A stretch of DNA of 64,000 bases from JANNBN01 sp031430595. GTDB taxonomy: Bacteria; Actinomycetota; Acidimicrobiia; Acidimicrobiales; JANYDT01. Of the stretch, positions 61,801 to 64,000 are shown piece after piece; position 1 is the stretch's first letter; each line of letters starts with the position of its first letter. Both the position numbers and the translations under genes were made by a program. A model generated the notes under the pieces. It saw nothing but the letters and a program-made list of their open reading frames with translations, searched no databases and was not told the origin of the DNA. The stretch lies in assembly GCA_031430595.1 (NCBI GenBank), contig JANPBU010000010.1, positions 124,001-188,000 on the forward strand, written 5' to 3'.

Positions 61801-63288
61801 ACTGGCGAACTCTTCTTCTCTGGTCGCCACGACTTTCAAGTGAAGGTACGGGGGTTCCGCGTTGAACTCGGAGAAATTGAGCAGGTTCTTCGGTCTCATC
61901 ACGAAGTCGACGAGGCAATCGTGCTCCTGCGATCAGATGTTGGATCCTCTGAACTCATTGCCTACGTTGTCGTAGCTGCGCATCACCTCAACACGCCCGG
62001 TGAAACAGGGCTTGTTGAACAACTCGTTCAAACGGTTCGTCAGCAGCTACCCGAGTACATGGTCCCGAAAGAAGTCGTCGTTCTGAGAGCGTTTCCCAGG
62101 ACGTCCAATGGAAAAATTGACCGCGGTGCTTTGCGTCCGCCGAATCGCCCCTCTCGGCAGACCGATGGAGCCAAATCGGAATGTTCGCCGGTGCAACAAG
62201 AGCTGGTCGATATCTGGGAAGAAATCATGCCCGGTCGAGCCTTCGGAATCCACGACGACTTTTTCTACTTCGGGGGCGATTCACTCAACGCACTTCGAAT
62301 GCTGAGTGAAGTAGAGCGTCGATTTTCAACATCGATTCCGCTGAGCCAGTTTGTTGCTCGACCTACGATTGCCACCCTTGCAGACTGCCTGGCGCACGGG
62401 CCCGCAGCGACTTCGATCGTGGTTAACATTCAACCCTCCTCAAACGGACGTCCACCGCTGTGGTTGATTCATCCTGTGGGTGGCCATGTCGTCTTTGCCC
62501 ACCTTTTGCGAGAACATATGCATACTTCCCAAGGTATCTATGCAATCCAGTCTCAAGGGCTCGATGGGTGCGACGAGCCCCTGGCGACCATCGAAGCAAT
62601 GGCAGCGCAGTATCTCAACCTCATCAAAGATGTTCAGCCTGAGGGGCCGTACTTCCTTGCCGGCCCGTCGATGGGAGGCCTCATCTCGTACGAGATTGCG
62701 CGTCTCTTAGAATTAAACCGTGACAACATTGCGCTCGTTGCGCTACTCGATACCTGGGCCCCCGGATATCCGCTCGTTACCTCGCGGCTTACCTGCATCG
62801 GTGATCAAGTCGCAGCCGTAAGATCTCAAACGGGCTTGGGCAACAAGCTCAAACAGGTTCGCTCGTACATCAAAGGCGAAGAAGAACGCCCTCGCTATGA
62901 CGGGATGCGACAAACCGACATCAGAACGAACTTTACTGATTCAATCGAACTGGTCACCCGTGCGAACACTATTGCTATGAACACATACATCCCGAAAACT
63001 TATGGCGGCAAACTGCTTTTGCTTCGGGCGACGCTCACACCGAACTGGTCATGCCTTCGATTTGATGACCCACAAAACGGCTGGGGTTCATTGGCATTGA
63101 GCGGGGTTAACGTGATGCCGATCACCATTGAGCACATCGGACTTGCTGACCGGCCACCACCCGAAGCAGCCCGAATACTTCAGCGAGAGATCGACTCAAG
63201 TTTCGACTCGTCATTGGCAACAGATCTGTGCCCGAGTGCTTTCACGGCGGCAACTACCGAATCAGGGTCTTCAACCATCACATTGTGA
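58846..63288 (+). CDS. Single-module NRPS: formyltransferase, truncated C, A, T, TE
   Basis: 1480 residues. Residues 1-330 are a complete methionyl-tRNA formyltransferase-like domain with catalytic Asn101 and His103 (INYHDSPLPRYAG) and Asp139 (AGIDDGD). Residues about 335-580 resemble the C-terminal part of a condensation domain but have no HHxxxDG. The adenylation domain (about 590-1095) has YTSGSTGQPKG, GYGPTETT, YRTGDLG and NGKIDR (Lys1090). The carrier domain has the phosphopantetheine Ser1146 in FGGDSLNAL. The thioesterase (about 1205-1460) has Ser1275 in GPSMGG and His1430. I infer activation, N-formylation and release of one amino acid, perhaps after oxidation by the upstream diiron enzyme. 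The gene overlaps the convergent hydrolase by 109 bases. Confidence 0.92.
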   Translation: MTPMTPMTHPATRRCFVVGMGALAKACIEILLANDWDVLGTHSSDRSLANTSDSKAVAHYETLTGFVQALTNSPFDFLFSLNNSWIIPPEVIELAGTGTINYHDSPLPRYAGVHATSWAIMNGETHHAVTFHEVNAGIDDGDIYRQQVVSVSESDTAFTLNAKCFEVAIKTFASLVLDLGKGISERTPQPTTGRSYFGRYDRPPCGAIIDFRKTTEELNYLIRALDFGTTLNPLGIPKMLVGSCFVAVRSSSVVRTNNDQLHQQPGRLIRQDADSIDVATANATLRLSNFSTLDGCALTVEEVLNLGVMTVGDIFAAVDPHTQHQVFEVGRSAARFEQAWVDKLRLVRTSPSPFQLGPGTSRIVAYTDAVRLEHLALALSEAPGQFGDHQHKPQPTHQPTHLATAAIYLLFQRLSELQSDDHFAIALETSRLEAGSIFAKWVPMSLDPSTNEINIDRTFDALLQLTFKKLSESVRLQTYAHDVFIRHPDLRGLHTPRYNVGITFATRHEIHTDDVELIFNLADIEKPTLSHGGRLERWQVESIDKALASIVKHGITHPGAPLNEFPLLSQTDHTLMVDTWNATAAPLQDVCVHDLISATIAKFPDSPAVRCGLHSYTYSELGQLSDDVATQLRVAGVVRGDVVAVCLNRSSFMVVALIGILKAGAAYVPIDPTYPDDRLHTIVTGSTPLVVLTSADHRMRFADVDKIVCILDAETTTPRSPQKATAFAAPNCTPDDLAYVIYTSGSTGQPKGVEIRHRGLVNHSLAVAANYGLGPSSRLLCSASIGFDVAGEQIYPALFSGAEIVVRPDDLFESFSRFNTFISNEAITAMVLPTAYWHEWVRELSHLRASPPKSLQSLSVGTEKALGSSLQEWIKVSGGQVRFFQGYGPTETTITSTMLVHEGSEIDPNRPLSIGRPLPNTQVYVLDRYLHPVPVGAVGEMYIGGVGLARGYRGQPELTAEKFVPHPFRNNELVYRTGDLGWMEPTGELFFSGRHDFQVKVRGFRVELGEIEQVLRSHHEVDEAIVLLRSDVGSSELIAYVVVAAHHLNTPGETGLVEQLVQTVRQQLPEYMVPKEVVVLRAFPRTSNGKIDRGALRPPNRPSRQTDGAKSECSPVQQELVDIWEEIMPGRAFGIHDDFFYFGGDSLNALRMLSEVERRFSTSIPLSQFVARPTIATLADCLAHGPAATSIVVNIQPSSNGRPPLWLIHPVGGHVVFAHLLREHMHTSQGIYAIQSQGLDGCDEPLATIEAMAAQYLNLIKDVQPEGPYFLAGPSMGGLISYEIARLLELNRDNIALVALLDTWAPGYPLVTSRLTCIGDQVAAVRSQTGLGNKLKQVRSYIKGEEERPRYDGMRQTDIRTNFTDSIELVTRANTIAMNTYIPKTYGGKLLLLRATLTPNWSCLRFDDPQNGWGSLALSGVNVMPITIEHIGLADRPPPEAARILQREIDSSFDSSLATDLCPSAFTAATTESGSSTITL

Positions 63289-63998
63289 CCAATCGTTGGC
63301 AGTTCAATCCACTCAGCAAACGGTAACGATTCGGCCATCGCGCGTCCGTGTAACGGTGGCGTCAAGCGATCAAGTAAGCCGGTCATAACTGTGACACCGA
63401 CTTTGCCACGTAGCTGCTCCGCTTTCGCCTCTAACGCCACGAGAATGTCGTGTTCAGCAATACTTCGACCACCCTCAAAGTTCGACATTGGCGAGAATTC
63501 GTTTTGGCATCGGACCTGGTCGGTCACCATCCGATGCGTCGCAACTTCACCGAATGCCAACCTCATAAGCGTCAAGGCCAAGTTGTTTTCTTTCCACTTC
63601 ATCGGCGGACGATCTTTTCCTAACGACCCAACTTTGTTGATCGCCTTGGTTGAACGAATGAAGCCACCGGTGCGAATCGACCCGGTGTTCGCTCGACCCG
63701 AAGTAGCGAGTAGCAGTGCCCCCGACAGCCGGTCGAGGGCAACCGAAGTGTGATCAACCAAGAAGCGGCCAAGTTCCATTCCGCCCATCGAGTGGCCGAC
63801 AACCACCACGTCGCTCACATCGAGCGAGGTCAGCAACTCAGCCAAATCACGAGCGGCAGCCGCGATAGACACGCCGTCGCTACCGGCTGTTGATTGCCCG
63901 TGACCGCGCATATCCCACGCAATGACTCGCCGCGAAGAACGAAGCGCGCCTATGACCGGGGCCCACACCCACCATTGTGCAGAGATACCGTGACACAA
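63180..63998 (-). CDS. Alpha/beta hydrolase, 5' end outside the window
   Basis: 272 residues are visible and the frame is still open at the right edge, where LCHGISAQWW, the oxyanion loop of an alpha/beta hydrolase, is cut close to its beginning; the start lies beyond. The nucleophile elbow GHSMGG and the late histidine in PTIGHNVMVED are present, with RVIAWDMRGHGQS between. It is a proline-iminopeptidase/esterase-like fold with unknown substrate. Its 3' end lies within the NRPS thioesterase coding region on the other strand. Confidence 0.82.
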   Translation of the reverse strand: MCHGISAQWWVWAPVIGALRSSRRVIAWDMRGHGQSTAGSDGVSIAAAARDLAELLTSLDVSDVVVVGHSMGGMELGRFLVDHTSVALDRLSGALLLATSGRANTGSIRTGGFIRSTKAINKVGSLGKDRPPMKWKENNLALTLMRLAFGEVATHRMVTDQVRCQNEFSPMSNFEGGRSIAEHDILVALEAKAEQLRGKVGVTVMTGLLDRLTPPLHGRAMAESLPFAEWIELPTIGHNVMVEDPDSVVAAVKALGHRSVANDESKLESISR

Positions 63999-64000
63999 GA

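Noticed and set aside
1..64000. CRISPR array, prophage, IS element or origin
   Set aside because: No spaced direct repeats, transposase, integrase or dnaA-box cluster was seen; the short tandem repeats are all within genes.

Overview
The window looks like a chromosomal stretch of a moderately GC-rich actinobacterium, most likely of the class Acidimicrobiia or a relative. This is inference from content: a very large NAD-dependent glutamate dehydrogenase, an F420/flavin luciferase-like oxidoreductase, a tig-clpP-clpX-folC block, a CcdA plus Mpt53-like thioredoxin pair, and a CNA-B-type surface protein with a sortase-like tail. I see no phage, IS element, CRISPR array or replication origin. Almost all DNA is coding; no gene-free stretch exceeds 300 bases.

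Layout. 1-1.3 kb: C-terminal part of a repeat-rich surface protein, then a terminator. 1.4-5.5 kb: hydantoinase, a small unknown gene, a sulfotransferase-like gene and an M20-type N-carbamoyl amino acid/allantoate hydrolase, suggesting cyclic ureide degradation. 5.6-12.7 kb: large glutamate dehydrogenase, gpsA and an alpha/beta hydrolase. 12.7-18.0 kb (minus strand): tig, clpP, clpX, folC and a small membrane protein. 18.1-18.4 kb: tRNA-Pro(TGG) and tRNA-Gly(TCC). 18.45-20.0 kb: ccdA and a thioredoxin-like gene whose CxxC motif carries an in-frame TGA in place of the first cysteine, a strong selenocysteine candidate. 20-31.5 kb: SDR, HIT protein, HrpB helicase, luciferase-like oxidoreductase, two proteins with degenerate GGDEF-like domains, a Nudix hydrolase, nagA and a two-component system. 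31.7-38.0 kb: gmd, a nucleotidyltransferase, glgX, an RNB ribonuclease and a DUF2853 protein.

38.1-43.0 kb: a compact seven-gene phenylacetate operon read right to left (paaA, paaD, paaB, paaC, paaI, a TetR regulator, paaK), with a near-perfect 16-bp palindrome just upstream of paaA as a candidate operator; no paaE reductase is present. 43.1-54.8 kb: OafA-type acyltransferase, an ECF sigma factor with a membrane partner, an amidohydrolase, a Cys/Met-metabolism PLP enzyme, a small esterase, a kinase-fold protein and a LacZ-type beta-galactosidase. 54.9-57.0 kb: a second two-component system.

57.0-63.3 kb is the most unusual region: a formamidase-like alpha/beta hydrolase, a haem-oxygenase-fold diiron oxidase (HDO-like), and a 1480-residue single-module nonribosomal peptide synthetase with the order formyltransferase, truncated condensation remnant, adenylation, carrier, thioesterase. 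I infer a small specialised-metabolite locus acting on one N-formylated amino acid. A convergent, 5'-truncated alpha/beta hydrolase closes the window. The two observations I would check first are the selenocysteine candidate at 18.75 kb and the diiron oxidase/formyl-NRPS locus at 57-63 kb.
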